NCBI RefSeq assembly: GCF_000203795.2
Contig: NW_006281099.1
Span: 1,615,774-1,679,773 of the forward strand
Reading direction: 5' to 3'
Length of the DNA stretch: 64,000 bases
Origin: Batrachochytrium dendrobatidis JAM81
Taxonomy: Eukaryota; Chytridiomycota; Chytridiomycetes; Rhizophydiales
The position numbers and the translations under genes are program-made. Each line of letters begins with the position of its first letter. The first letter of the stretch is position 1. The notes under the pieces were generated by a model. It ran no database searches, was not told the DNA's origin, and saw only the letters and a program-made list of their open reading frames with translations. Positions 13,655 to 27,175 of the stretch are shown piece after piece.

Positions 13655-14203
13655 GCCACATTCACGTATAATGTAACCTGCATTGATCTTGCAGTGATGA
13701 TCTGGAATGGACAATGGTTGAATATCCATTGCACTTTTCTATTGGAGATTGATTTTGGTTTCTCGACTCGTTAAAACACAATGCTCGTCATACAAACTAT
13801 AGTTTGGAGCGTATCTTTGATCATTTTTGGTATAATCATGCATTGTACAGTCACCAAGATTGGAATCAAATGTTGGGCTTGACTGTTTTGATGTCAAACT
13901 CTGTAAAACTACTTGTGTTCAAATTCTGGCACGTTTTGACTCCAACAAATTGCACATGCTAGAGATGCAACAGTGGTCTCCAAATCGATTACTCGATATT
14001 TGATTTGGATGAAAAGGGAAGGAAATTGAACGAGTCTGGATTTATTGGAACTGTAAACATTTGTCCTGTTTTTTATACAAAAACAAACATGGAGAAAAAT
14101 CAACTTTTGCCAAGAAAATTAGAGTCCTGACCAGTATATTTAATGGGAACTATTGTGAGACTGTCTGCTTGAATCCACATTTAATGTTATGTGAATATGG
14201 CTG
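13655..14203. mobile_element. MITE-like element, copy A of the 0.5-kb repeat
   Basis: The first 509 bp (13655-14163) match 20339-20847 without indels. I count seven base differences by eye. The left end reads GCCACATTCACGTATAATG. The right end on the other strand reads CAGCCATATTCACATAAC, giving imperfect terminal inverted repeats. Both sides are next to TA, as for Tc1/mariner-type elements. The last 40 bp differ from copy B. No transposase is encoded: the only open frame is 64 codons and starts with TTG. It lies between an unknown gene and a Zn2Cys6 factor. Confidence 0.75.
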
Positions 14204-14295
14204 TAAGGCAAGCCACACCCGGCGCTGCAGCCAGAATGTTTTGAGCGAGTCCAGCCCACAGTGGAATGATACCAACTAAGTGGTAAGGCCACATT

Positions 14296-14303
14296 TCACG
14301 TGA
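14296..14303. promoter_or_regulatory. E-box palindrome TCACGTGA upstream of the Zn2Cys6 factor
   Basis: A perfect 8-bp palindrome with a CACGTG core, 83 bp before the ATG at 14386. This is the consensus of bHLH factors such as Cbf1, USF and SREBP-type proteins. A TATA-like TTATAAAA follows at 14342-14349. Function is inferred from position. Confidence 0.4.
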
Positions 14304-14341
14304 CCGTCTCGGCCGAATAAATGGCCGTAAAGTGTGATTTG

Positions 14342-14349
14342 TTATAAAA
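14342..14349 (+). promoter_or_regulatory. TATA-like box of the Zn2Cys6 factor gene
   Basis: TTATAAAA lies about 40 bp before the chosen ATG, a plausible core promoter position. Confidence 0.4.
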
Positions 14350-14385
14350 CTGCGACGAGCAGCTCGAAGCTGGCCGACTTATTCA

Positions 14386-16931
14386 ATGGACATTTCAGAT
14401 GAAAATTGCAATGGAAGCACTTTTGATACCATGAGTGTTTCTAAGCCAAATGGTCACGATTCTCTTATGGCATCCCATCCCCGCCCATCTCGAGCTACCC
14501 CTGCTTCGACAAGAAGATCGAAACATGCCGCATCCGCTTTACCTCAGACCCGCAAGGCCTGTGAATCTTGTCGACAAAAGGTTGGCATATAATATGCTCA
14601 ATAAAAGGTTGACTCGTGCAACCCGATAAATGTCATTTATCATTCGAGCACTGTCTGTCCCAGCAGAGACAAGACTGTTGCTGATACCATTCTTTGAATT
14701 GCATGCTAACTTTTCAATGTTTACTAGAAAGTACGATGTGAAGGCGGTCGTCCATCCTGCACTGAATGCATTGCTCGACAGTTGGTTTGCATTTATTCAG
14801 TACAGCAACGTCGTAACAACCATCAGCAACGCAAAACACCTGCCTGGACTCCATCTCCAAATCATATGCAAACCATGAGGGTCATGGAACAAAGACTCTT
14901 GGAACTTGAGCTTAAGCTCAATCAAGTAGCGCCCGAAAATCAAAATGGTCTTGCGCCTACTTCTATGAATCCTGCATTCGCCATGTCACATCAACCTTCC
15001 TTGCTACAACCAAGCCATTCCAGGTCACCTTCTGCAACCCAACATTCCGCCAGTCCATCCATCAGCACTGATCAATCTACTCTATCCGACCATTCACTTT
15101 TTCAAGATAGTACAACCCAGTCACAACAATTGCAAGAATGTGCGTCGTCGTATTTTCAATCTCATCCCATACCATCTATACCCGACGCATCTTCTGTTGA
15201 TGACCTGCCTCGATTCAGTTTTGAAGTATACACTATTCTCCATCAACATATCTGTTCGGCCTTTCCTCTTCTTACGGTAGACAATCCCTATATCTCTCTC
15301 AACAGTCCGTTTATTTTGAATGCAGCCCATGCTGTTACAGCACGCTATACCACCAGACCTCGGCGTGGTGCTCCTCTCTACCACAAGGGCAAAGCTTATT
15401 TCGAGCGGGCTATAAATATGATGGGTGATGTGTTGTTGGAAGGTCCTTCTTATACAAACATTCTAGGCATGCTACTACTGTCATGGTGGTGTGTTGGTAA
15501 GCTTTGGCCTATTTTTCTTGCATTAATCTTGAATTCCTCGCACTCTACTGATGCAATTTTTTAACCTCGATAGGTATTGGATGGTGTGACAAGGCTTGGT
15601 TATGCACAAATAATGCCGTGTCAATGGCCCATTTACTTGGATTGCACAACGAAGTACGCTATCCAAGCAATGTATCCCCTTTAGAGCAGCAGCTTCGACG
15701 CACTATTTGGTGGATTTTGTACGAGTGTGATCGTGAAGGTGCAATTTCTAACCGAATGCCTTTTAGCATTCAAGAGTCAAGCCCAAAGCTTGTTCCCTAC
15801 CCTGCGGATCTAAGCTTCATTACCGCCAATCGTGAAAGTCAGGAATCTGAATGGGAGATGGGCATCAAGCGTAAAGACAATTCTTTTTTATTGTCCAAAC
15901 CTACTATGACTAAAAGTTCTCCCTGCCTTTCTATGGGAGAAAAAGCTGCTGATTCAGAGCCGGTCCTTGTTGCTATTTATGATGAACACCAAAACAAAAC
16001 TTTTGCCTTGCCAGATACGTTTTTTGGAAATATCGATCGTTTATCAGAGCTGCTTCATATCACAACTCGATTACACAAGCTTTGTATTTTTGAAGCTGAA
16101 TTGGACCCACTAAACTCTTCAATCAATATTCTCAACAAGATTTCAGCTGACAGACATGAAATTCATAACGATCTGCATAGTTGGCTAGCCCAACTTCCTA
16201 AACTCTTGCAACATCCACACTCCATCTACTTTCCACAACCCAAGTTATTGTTTAGACAAACCTGGCGCGATGCATACATTCTCGCTCTATACCACTCATC
16301 ATTGATTGAGTTGCACTTGCCAAATCTAGCACGAATGGCGGATCTGGGTTTGCACAGTGTTGTGTGCTCCGATCCTATCTTTTCCATCTGTGTTGACTCG
16401 GCACTTGTAGTTGAGCGTATTGTTACCACCATGCTAGTGCATAATCGATATGGTTTGTATATGCCACCAGGATTCCATTGCACGATTCTTCCAGCAGCAA
16501 AACTTATATGGATTGTAGCTCGAGTTGGATATAAGCCTCACGAAGCTCATTTACACTACCAGGCCGGACTACACACTCAATCTGGCATTGACACCATTCA
16601 CGAAAAGTTTATCCAGTTCATAGAAAATTGTCTAGTCTATTGGTGTGTTTTACACAAGCACTTGGATATGCTACGCATGTTACGACGAACGTTTACTCCA
16701 TTGCTTACTGCACCGATATATAATGGCGAATGTGGGTCTAAATCTATTGAATCTACTTTTCAGAATGTTGCGTCGCTATCCCATCATACCTATACCAAGG
16801 CTACTGGAAGCGGCTGTGTTAGCTTGGGCTTGAGAAATGTTGATGATGGCGATAAAATTGGTGCTGATTTGGCTCAACCTTTTGATTTGCAGCCTACAGC
16901 TGAAAAGCTGTTTGGATTCGACCCATTTTAA
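14386..16931 (+). CDS. Zn2Cys6 binuclear-cluster transcription factor
   Basis: DNA-binding regulator of the fungal Gal4 class. Exons 14386-14580, 14728-15496 and 15574-16931 give 773 aa. The zinc cluster spans the first intron: Cys 59, 62, 69, 76, 79 and 86, with the canonical C-x2-C-x6-C-x6-C-x2-C-x6-C spacing. A short helix (MRVMEQRLLELELKLN) follows as a dimerisation coil, then a Ser/Gln-rich linker. The middle domain of fungal transcription factors follows, with hallmarks FPLLTVDNPYISL, SMAHLLGLHNE and RRTIWWILYECDR. Target genes cannot be read from the sequence. Intron 1 starts with GTTGGCAT, almost identical to the start of POL5 intron 1. No obvious regulon partner lies next to it. Family assignment is sure. 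Confidence 0.92.
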
Positions 16932-17276
16932 AATGCTGAATACATATCGACAGTGATTTGATTGAATTTTAGCCTAGTCTGGCATCTAATAGATCTGGTC
17001 TGAATATACTATCAGCAAATAAGCCAATAGTTGGATTACCGCTTTTTTCAATATCAATTGCTTGCCATTTCATCATGCTTAACTACAACATCATCCAACT
17101 ACTGATTGAACATGCAGCCAACCTATACTCCACATCTACTTGTGTAATAAACAATCCGACATTTTCTCATAGCGACCGTTGTGATTTGTGAAATGAGTAA
17201 ATATTTGAAATGTTGCGTTGAAAATCTATTCCAATACTTGACCTCCGAGTCTAGTGTATCTAGAAAGCCAGTGCCC
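16932..17276. other. Short intergenic region before VPS25
   Basis: 345 bp between two genes on the same strand. Nothing recognisable. A minus-strand frame here (17123-17365) overlaps VPS25 exon 1 and is a shadow. Confidence 0.5.
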
Positions 17277-18106
17277 ATGTCATCGCAGTTTGAGTACCCA
17301 TCCGTATACAGCTTTCCTCCTTTTTTTACGTAAGTGTATACTGCAATCCTATTCAAGCATACCATACTGTGGGTTAACTTGAAGCCCGATAGGGAAAGGC
17401 AGTCATCAGCCTACACTGGATACATGGCATAAACAGCGACAGCTATGGTGTGACCTTGTTCTCTCACACTCCCAGCACACCCGCACATTTATAATCGATG
17501 TAAACGAATCGGTTGGAAAGCTTGAACCGTTTCATAACCCCAAGATCCAAAGTATGTTGGTCATTGTTGTCTACACTGCTTGGTGGGTCAAGATCAATAC
17601 ATTGGATCTGATCGAGTCGTTTTTGGCTAGGATCGTTGTCGAGAGAGTCGTTGGTATTGATTTTGGATCACCTTGTTAGTGTTATGAAGATGGCCGAGTG
17701 GGAATCGAAAGATAAAAACAGATGTTTAATCTACTGGCGAACGCCTGAAGAATGGGCGAGTCAGGTGTATACATGGGTAAGCTTTTTAAATGGTACATTC
17801 ATGTGTGCAGCATTGACTCGTGTGTTGTGTAGGTTTTTAATACTGGGCGGACAGGAACAGTGTGCACTACCTACGAAGTCTTTTGTGGAGACGAAACAGA
17901 GGGCGAATGTAAGTTGTATTATATCTCGAATATCAATCCATGGCTTCTAACAATCTGCAAAAACTCTTTCAATCCCATTTCATAATCTAGCATTTCATGG
18001 TATTCCTGAAGAAATCATCAAAAAAGTATTGGATGTTCTTGCCAAACAGGGCAAAGCGCAGATATTCAACAGCAATGACGGCAATACTGGAATAAAGTTT
18101 ATCTAA
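17277..18106 (+). CDS. VPS25: ESCRT-II subunit VPS25
   Basis: ESCRT-II component that joins the ESCRT-I/II complex to ESCRT-III (VPS20) in multivesicular-body sorting. Five exons (17277-17329, 17403-17551, 17631-17776, 17833-17908, 17991-18106) close in phase to 179 aa, close to the human 176. The family pattern is complete: an N-terminal aromatic-proline stretch (YPSVYSFPPFFT), the first winged helix with LEPFHNPKIQRSLSRESL, the IYWRTPEEWASQVYTW block, then the second winged helix (FHGIPEEIIKKVLDVLAKQGKAQ) ending in GIKFI. Intron 1 could be spliced at several AGs; the one at 17401-17402 is the only one giving the conserved frame. Another ESCRT gene (UBAP1-like) lies 9 kb to the left. Confidence 0.95.
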
Positions 18107-18312
18107 AGTATATTTTCATTTAAAACTACTGGCTAAGCTATACCACCGGACCATTTAGACTGGACAAACGGTGGTAAGAAACTCAAGTCAAACTTGACGA
18201 GATCCAATAGCGTGTTTAGCTGAGCAGAAACCTGCATAGTTTAATTCATATCGCGTAGCCATAGTATCAATGAGTATAGCGACTTGATGGCACAACCACA
18301 ACCAAATTAGTC

Positions 18313-19270
18313 TTACATTTTAACAGCAAACAGTTCTTTTGGGAATCCAGATTGCGTTTCCTGCTTGACAATCGTGAGTCCAGCACGATGCATGATTTCA
18401 ACAAGAATCTCCTCACATCTGGTCATACTGCTGTCCTCTTTGTCAATCAGAATGCCTTGGTGCGCAATATTTTCCTTAACACCAATCATACCATTTGGCT
18501 TGAGACCCTTTTTGCATCGCTGAAAAAAACTTACTAGATCATCTATGTTGTAGAGTTAGCATGCGTTGGCAAGTCAGACTATAGGGTTGAGGTAATCAGT
18601 GATCAAAAATACCATCTTTAAGATGTCCAAGTACCCACTGACACCAAATCAGGTCATATTGACCTTCCTACAACCATGAATGAATACATGAGTCAGTTTA
18701 GCAAAACACAGTCCAATTGGCAAAGCTAGATACCTCTGGAGAAAATTCCTGCAGTCCTAAAGGGATATATGCATCCACACGATTGTCCAAACCATTTTCT
18801 TTAAAATTGGCTTTGGCTGTATTTAAAAACTGTGCATTTTGCTCCACCAAGTCTACTCTGTCAAATGTCTTTAATAAAAACGTTTCTGATACTCGACCAA
18901 TGCCAGCACCACAGTCTAATATAAATAGCGTGAATATACGGTTTTTGCTTGGCATGATTTCAGTGTTGATACTTGCCACATGCTTTCTTGGTATCGAGCC
19001 TTGGTGGAGAGTCAGTGTCTGAAGCGACAAACTCGGAAATAAACGAAGATGATCCTTTTGCATCAATATGAGTCAGAAATCCAAATCCTCCCAGCATGCC
19101 TTGGACTGTAGCTAAATATACCAACCATTATAGTTTCAATAAAAGCAGGATAATTGGCAATATATGTGCAACGAAAGCATACGTTCGATCTGTTCCCAGT
19201 AGCTGGCAGCATCAGTGTACCATTCATTACGACTGTTGATGTACACATCAGCCTCCTCTGTATCAATCAT
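18313..19270 (-). CDS. NTMT1: Protein N-terminal methyltransferase (NTMT1/Tae1)
   Basis: AdoMet-dependent alpha-N-methyltransferase that methylates proteins starting with an X-Pro-Lys/Arg motif after Met removal. Exons 19270-19183, 19111-18977, 18915-18734, 18667-18613 and 18542-18313 give 229 aa (human 223). Diagnostic blocks are EWYTDAASYWEQIE, PTVQGMLGGFG, motif I DCGAGIGRVS, FDRVDLVEQN, YDLIWCQWVLGHL and KENIAHQG. Intron 2 begins GCAAGT rather than GT. Only the GC donor restores the Asp of motif I; the GT alternative two bases upstream would replace it with Tyr. It is head to head with ETFA, about 140 bp between presumed starts, and convergent with VPS25. Confidence 0.93.
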
Positions 19271-19413
19271 AGTAGTAATAGTGAGCAATCAAGGCGATCC
19301 GACAGAATATCAATTGTTCAAGGGAAACTTTTAAAATCAAAAACTGATGAATTACAACCCGATTCTTGGCTTCACCATTTACATTCAGATCTGCTGTCAG
19401 GACCATTCAAGCC

Positions 19414-21583
<2,170 letters not shown>

Positions 21584-21901
21584 AGGAATTGATATCATAC
21601 TTGAATCTTGAAATATACTGCTTAGAATCCAACTGTTCTGTATCCTCAACCCTTTTGATCCACAGCCTTGATGCATTGCTGAGATTCTAAACCCTACACG
21701 GACTCAACCTCGAATGCATTCGAATCTCACCATTTCAAATTATTTTCAGCAAACACATTTTTTATTGAGCTGGTAAACCACTTTCAAATCACAAGAGTCC
21801 ATAAGCCATAGCCCTTTATAGTGTGGAAAGATTTAGGCAGGACTGCATTCACGATTCATAGTAATATACCACTCTTATACTGCTGACAAATCAATATGCA
21901 A
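21584..21901. other. Intergenic region between convergent genes
   Basis: 318 bp between the ETFA stop and the stop of the next minus-strand gene. Nothing recognisable. Confidence 0.5.
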
Positions 21902-23571
21902 TTATCGCATAGACCTAAGGGCTGATATGGGCTTGGGTTTACGCGCAGGCTTTGGCTTTCCTAAAGCTTCATTTGAGGGATGAAGCCTTTTTGTCGTATC
22001 TTCACCTTCCTTGGTTACTTGAAAAGATTTATGCACATGTACCGCGTTTTTCAAAAGCGGTTGACGTGTGGTTTGCCCAGCAGATGCTCGTACAAGCCTA
22101 GATACAGTTTGTTTTTGAGGGGGTGCAGATGCAGTGGATATTGCAGGGTTCGATTTGAGAGGTAAATGCACAGGTGGACAGATTGAGTCTTGATGATTAG
22201 GCTCAGTAGCAACCTGGACATACAGTAAAAAGTGTTAATTGGAATCAAGGCATTGATGATACAAGCAAGAGTGAGTATAAATGAGAATTAGGACAAGTAG
22301 GAGCTCACCTTGAGGGTGGAGGACTGTGATGACACTTGAAATGGGTTAGTGTTTCCGTGTCCACAATGCACATTTTCTGCATTACTGTTATAAGCAACCA
22401 CGCCATTATCGTATTCATCCATTGAAAAAGTAGTATAGTCAGAACTTCCAGTATAGCGAGATGCCTGCATACGCCGAGTGATATCAGCCAATGGAACACG
22501 ATCCACATTGCCTAAATTCTTATTGTCGCTGCTATGTTGAAAACTGGCCTTGATTTTTACCCGCCTGCTTCTGGTCCGATCTGTAGAATACACTTTTCTG
22601 ATAGCGTCCCAGTTTTCTTTGTTGCTATGATGTGCAGCCAAACCATCTGTAATTAATTCAGGTTGCAATTTCAAAGGAGTAGGATAGGCTTCGTTTGAAG
22701 TGGTTAGATGGACCACTAGGGAAGTAGATTCCGGGTTAGAGATGGTACTTGAAGATGAGGATTTGGAGGGTTGTGAAGCTAATGGGGTTGAAAGTGAGGT
22801 GGTGTGTGGAATAAGAGAAAGAGATGCAGGTTGAGTAAGATTGGCGTTACTTGTAACAGATGGCTGGGTGGGAGTGTAGGGATGGCGGCAAATGGAGAGT
22901 GTCCAAGATGCTGCAAGTGGGGTAGATCCGATGCAAGGCGATGATTCTAGGGATTGCTGAACATCACCAAAGTTGCGTTTTGGAGAAGAGTGCGGAATGG
23001 TGATTGGGTCACTTGCAGTAGTGCTATTCGAGGCAAGCGACAACAGTGACTTGATGCATGTCTGAGTAGGTCTGACATGAGCAGTAGATGCAAGATCCAA
23101 GCCTTTATTGAGCAGCGCGTCCGACAACAATGGCATTGAGATGGACTGCATATGAATGGCAGGATCGGTAAAAGCAGTCCAATGTTTCTGACAAGGCAAC
23201 GACATTGAGCGTTTCAGTAAGACCGTAGATGGCCTCAAGCCTTGTCTGCGAGCAGACACAACTGCAAGGGCCGAGTCTGGATCTGACCATTCTGGATGAG
23301 TGTGAGGGGTGGTAAGCTGTTCTGTACTGTCTGCTGCTGGCTTTAATGACAGTGCATTGTGGTCAGCAATAGAATGGCTCTCTGTGTCTGTAGCTGCGCA
23401 GTGGTCCATGCTTGGCGTGGCAACATGCACTAATTCATCTCTAAACACTTTAAATGACCCCATTGAAAGAATAGTAAGGAATAGTTGCAGTGTTGGTAGA
23501 GCAATAGTTGATGGCAACAGCAGTTTGCCAACTCTTGAATTTTCACTTTTATCGACTTCACTTTTGTTCAT
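21902..23571 (-). CDS. Hypothetical disordered Ser/Thr/Pro-rich protein, 524 aa
   Basis: Not recognised. Two exons, 23571-22309 and 22213-21902, join in phase with a GTGAGC donor and CCAG acceptor. The protein is largely low-complexity Ser/Thr/Pro with basic patches. Linear motifs stand out rather than domains: many SP/TP sites (for example HSSPKRNF, KRSMSLP), a NKENWDAIRK stretch, a VPLADITRRM stretch, and a very basic C-terminus (KPKPARKPKPISALRSMR). PLxDIT-like and KEN-like motifs are typical of cell-cycle proteins degraded by the APC/C. A cell-cycle or cytoskeletal regulator is therefore a guess, not a finding. The start is the first ATG of the frame (MNKSEVDKSE). The conserved phase across the intron supports a real gene. 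Confidence 0.6.
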
Positions 23572-23730
23572 TCATTGTAACGCTTCCAACTTTGCTTCAA
23601 CCCGCTTTGACAATTCATTCAAAGCAAACATCCATATGAGAAAGATTTCATTTTGACAACAGTCTATGCACCAATTTTCTCGTTTTAATCCTCATGGCAT
23701 GTAAGATACTAATAGACTTGTGTTTGCGAT

Positions 23731-24828
23731 CTAATGAGTCTTGGCCTTGACAAGGGATCCGCCACTCTTGGATGCGGTAGATTTCTTTGGAGACTTGAGA
23801 GGCGAAATTGGCTTTCGCTTGTTACGGATTTCCTTGACAGCCGCACGCTTCAGAATCTATTTCCAAGAGTTGTTTGAACAATTATGGGTCAACAGATTTG
23901 TATTGATATAAATGACCCTACACTTTAAAAACTCACCTCAGTGTTGACAGCAATTTTGGCTGGGGCAATCCTAGCACGAGCTTTAATCACAGATGGAGCG
24001 GGAAGTTTTCCCTTACCAAGCTTTTGAATCTCAGAGGCAACAGTTTTTGTTACTTTTTTGCGCATAGTTGTAGGTGAAACTCCTTTGGAGCGCGGAGTAG
24101 CAGCTTTTTTCCCTACACGTCCGATAACAAGAGCAGTTGGTGCTGTGTTGCGACGAGATTGAGTGACAAACCCAACATCAACCCCAGTCTTGACAGAGTT
24201 AGTTGTGAGCAGCTTCATTGGATTTCCTCCCTAGATATTGTTGACAAGGTCAAATGGTTAGTTTGATGTCGCGTACTCTAATCCGACTCCATGCATAGTA
24301 CATGAATACATTTATACAGTTGTTGGGTAAATATGTCAATCAAGATAAAAGTATGAACTCGATAGTATGAGTATCGATAGTTTAAAGCTATTGTTTAAAC
24401 ATAATCACAATTCCATTACCGCAAACCACTTTTCTCAGTAGCCATATCTAATCAAACACGCTCTAAACCATCCAAAGATGTACACATCTACTCACCATCT
24501 TTCTAATCTCGTTAACAACCGCGCGGTTTCTGACTTGGGCAGCAACAGCCTTGCGTTTATTTATGTCTTTTTTGGGAACATCTATGGTGAGCTCACGGAC
24601 GATCCGAGCACTGACTGCGCTCGACATTTGGTGCTTCTTGGCTATTTTACTGGATGAAGGAAAGGTTTTTTTGCCTGTGAGTTGAGAGGTGACGTTTGGG
24701 CCCATTTTTGAGATACTGGCAACGACCGTTTTATGAATGGCAGCGTAGTCGGAAGCTGCTAAAGACTTTGCATTTGGAGATGTAGGTTTAATGGTATCGC
24801 TTTTGCGGGTACGAAGATAGGGAGCCAT
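23731..24828 (-). CDS. Lysine/alanine-rich basic protein, 250 aa
   Basis: Not recognised. Three exons, 24828-24496, 24230-23937 and 23856-23731, join exactly in phase. The product is very basic (Lys, Arg, Ala, Thr, Val) and has almost no acidic residues. It carries a loose internal repeat with the core V-x-x-E-I-x-K: VVASISKMG, VVNEIRKM, VASEIQKLGKG and VKEIRNKRK. The C-terminus (SPLKSPKKST) has SPKK-type DNA-minor-groove motifs, as in H1-like proteins. A chromatin or nucleolar role is inferred from composition only. No globular H1 domain is visible. The start is MAPYLRTRKS; an upstream in-frame extension lacks an ATG advantage. Confidence 0.6.
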
Positions 24829-25156
24829 TTCCAAAAGTGACGGTGTTGAGATAGTTTCTTTTGTAGATAAGTTTCAACTAGCAAGATTGGGCAGGTTGGC
24901 GTGTTTGTCTTTTATAAAGTGGCGAATTGAAGCAATTTGTTTGTCGGCATGCCATTTTTCAATCCCAATAAAACTTGTAACAGAATGTATGATGGAGATG
25001 ATATTTGTGTAAGCCCACCCACTTTCATGAAAGGATGAGAACATCTCATGCCAGGAGATAAATGTTTATTATCCTATATTCGCGAGTCTTTATAGTCACA
25101 ATAGGTTGAGTCATGGTATTCAAGACATTGAATCAAATGAACAGCCAAAAATTCAA
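24829..25156. other. Intergenic region
   Basis: 328 bp between the 5' end of the basic protein gene and the SUGCT stop. Nothing recognisable apart from A/T-rich stretches. Confidence 0.5.
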
Positions 25157-26957
25157 TCAAACCACTCCTTTAGCTTTAAGCTCATCCACCTCGGCATCAC
25201 TAAATCCAAGATCATCCACCAAAACATTCCTAGTATGCTGTCCCAGTAGCGGAGGTGGAAGTCGAACACTTGGTTTCGTGTCGCTGTACTTGACAGGAAC
25301 ACCAACCAGTTTGATCTTGCCAGATTTAGGATGATCCACCTCAACAACCATCTTACGATGCAGCACTTGTGGATGAGAGAATGTTTGTTCGAGATTATTG
25401 ACTGGTCCAAAAGGAATGCCTAGAGTGTCGAGCATATCCAGCATTTCCTGCCTCGTATACTTTTTTACCAATGGACAAAGAATATCCAGCTACATATACA
25501 GCATAGTTGAATGTCAATATACTATTAGTTGGCTTTACAGTCTGCCTCGATACATTAGTTACCAGCTCTTTACGGTTCTGAACACGGCTGCGATTGGTTG
25601 CAAATTTTTCCTCGAAAGCTAAATCTGGCTGTTTCAAGGCCTCGCATAGCTTTGCAAACTGTTTATCGTTGCCTACACCAATAACAACGTCACCGTCTTG
25701 GGTAGGAAAGGCTTGATAAGGCACAATTGCCGAGTGTTGCGTTCCCCATCGTTTGGCTTCTTGGCCTGCAACAAGATAGTTGTGGGCAATGTTAGCCAGC
25801 GCAGCAACTTGGCATTCCTACATAGTATATCGTGTTAGCCAAAACATCAAAAAAACAATGTATTGGGCTAAACTCACCAACAATGAACTATCGATTTTCT
25901 GGCCACGTCCAGTACGGTTGCGAGCCATCAATGCAGCCAAGATCGCACCATGGGTATATAATCCAGTGATGATGTCTGTTACAGCCACACCCACCTTTAC
26001 TGGGGGGCCATCTTGCTCACCAGTAATATGCATCAATCCAGCCTCAGCCTCAATAATCAGATCGTATCCTGCATGAGACTTGTATGGTCCATCAGGGCCA
26101 TAGCCAGTGATCGAGGCATACACCAATCTGGGGTTGATTTTTTGCATTGCCTCGTAGCCTAATCCTATGGCATCAAGTTTTCCTGGAATATAATTTTCCA
26201 CAAGAACGTCTGCTGACGCTGCAAGCTTTTTAATGATGGCTAAGCCTTGCGGAGTTTTAAAATTGACCTGAATCGACTTTTTGTTGCGATTGACGCCTAA
26301 AAAGTAAGCCGACTCTTGATTTGTAGTAGATCCGTCTTTGTTGGGAGCAAACGGTGGACCCTAAAGAGGTTGGATATTGTAGAAATTAGAATGGTATTGG
26401 TATAGACCATTGGTTGAATGAAACTTGATACGATTTATACATACCCATGTGCGAGTATCATCGCCCGATCCAGTATTTTCGACCTTGATGACTTCCGCTC
26501 TATGTATTTAAAAACAAAGGTCAAGATTCATTTAAAAATACAACTAGAAATATACAAGCAATTTACCCCATATCTCCCAAGATCATTGCTATTTAAGCAG
26601 GTTGTTTATGATTAGTTTTAAAATATGCAAAAAAATAGTACCAAACATATCAAGTATGGGTGGCAAAATACACATCGGGATTAAATTATCCACTCAACTG
26701 CAATAAGGGCCAGCAAGAACTCTAGACAAGTCCAAGATACGAATACCGCTAAGAGGACCATTGGTGGTAGTCGATTTAGATGGGATGTCAATAGGTGCAG
26801 AGGACAAGACGGTAGTAGAGAATCCTCTCGATGATCTGAGCCATTGAGTCGAGTTTAGAGGATTAAAAAGGCTCACGCTAGCACAGATGAATGCTGGCCT
26901 AGCTCGAACGCAAACAGATGGCAATCGAGAAGCAATTTTGGTGGTTATTCGCGACAT
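25157..26957 (-). CDS. SUGCT: Mitochondrial class III CoA-transferase (SUGCT/CaiB-type)
   Basis: Family III acyl-CoA transferase, closest in pattern to succinyl-CoA:glutarate CoA-transferase, acting on dicarboxylates in mitochondria. Six exons (26957-26699, 26588-26567, 26499-26445, 26360-25878, 25817-25563, 25489-25157) give 468 aa. The first 60 residues are Arg/Ser-rich without acidic residues, a typical presequence. Domain blocks are [25 protein letters not shown], the [10 protein letters not shown] block, the catalytic-Asp region [26 protein letters not shown] and [13 protein letters not shown]. Exon 2 is only 22 nt and carries the conserved GDMG. It is divergent from TFB1M (218 bp between ATGs), another mitochondrial gene. 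The exact acyl substrate is inferred. Confidence 0.9.
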
Positions 26958-27175
26958 GATGGAAAATCGAGAAGGCTTGAATTCAGATGTTTTGGGATGG
27001 TTATTTATACACTGGAAGTTGCTTTGAATATTCATTAAGAATTCATGTTCTCATGCTTGGTCTTTAAACTTGTATTCGAGTTGTTTTGCTTGCACTATCG
27101 AGAATTTTTGCGTTTATCCACTTGTAGAGTTTTATTTCCAACTCATCAGCAGCCTCATTTAAATTTTATCCTGAA

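Noticed and set aside
13909..14103. Identical 64-codon frames inside both repeat copies (also 20593-20787)
   Set aside because: They start with TTG, are short, resemble no transposase, and are identical simply because the repeats are.
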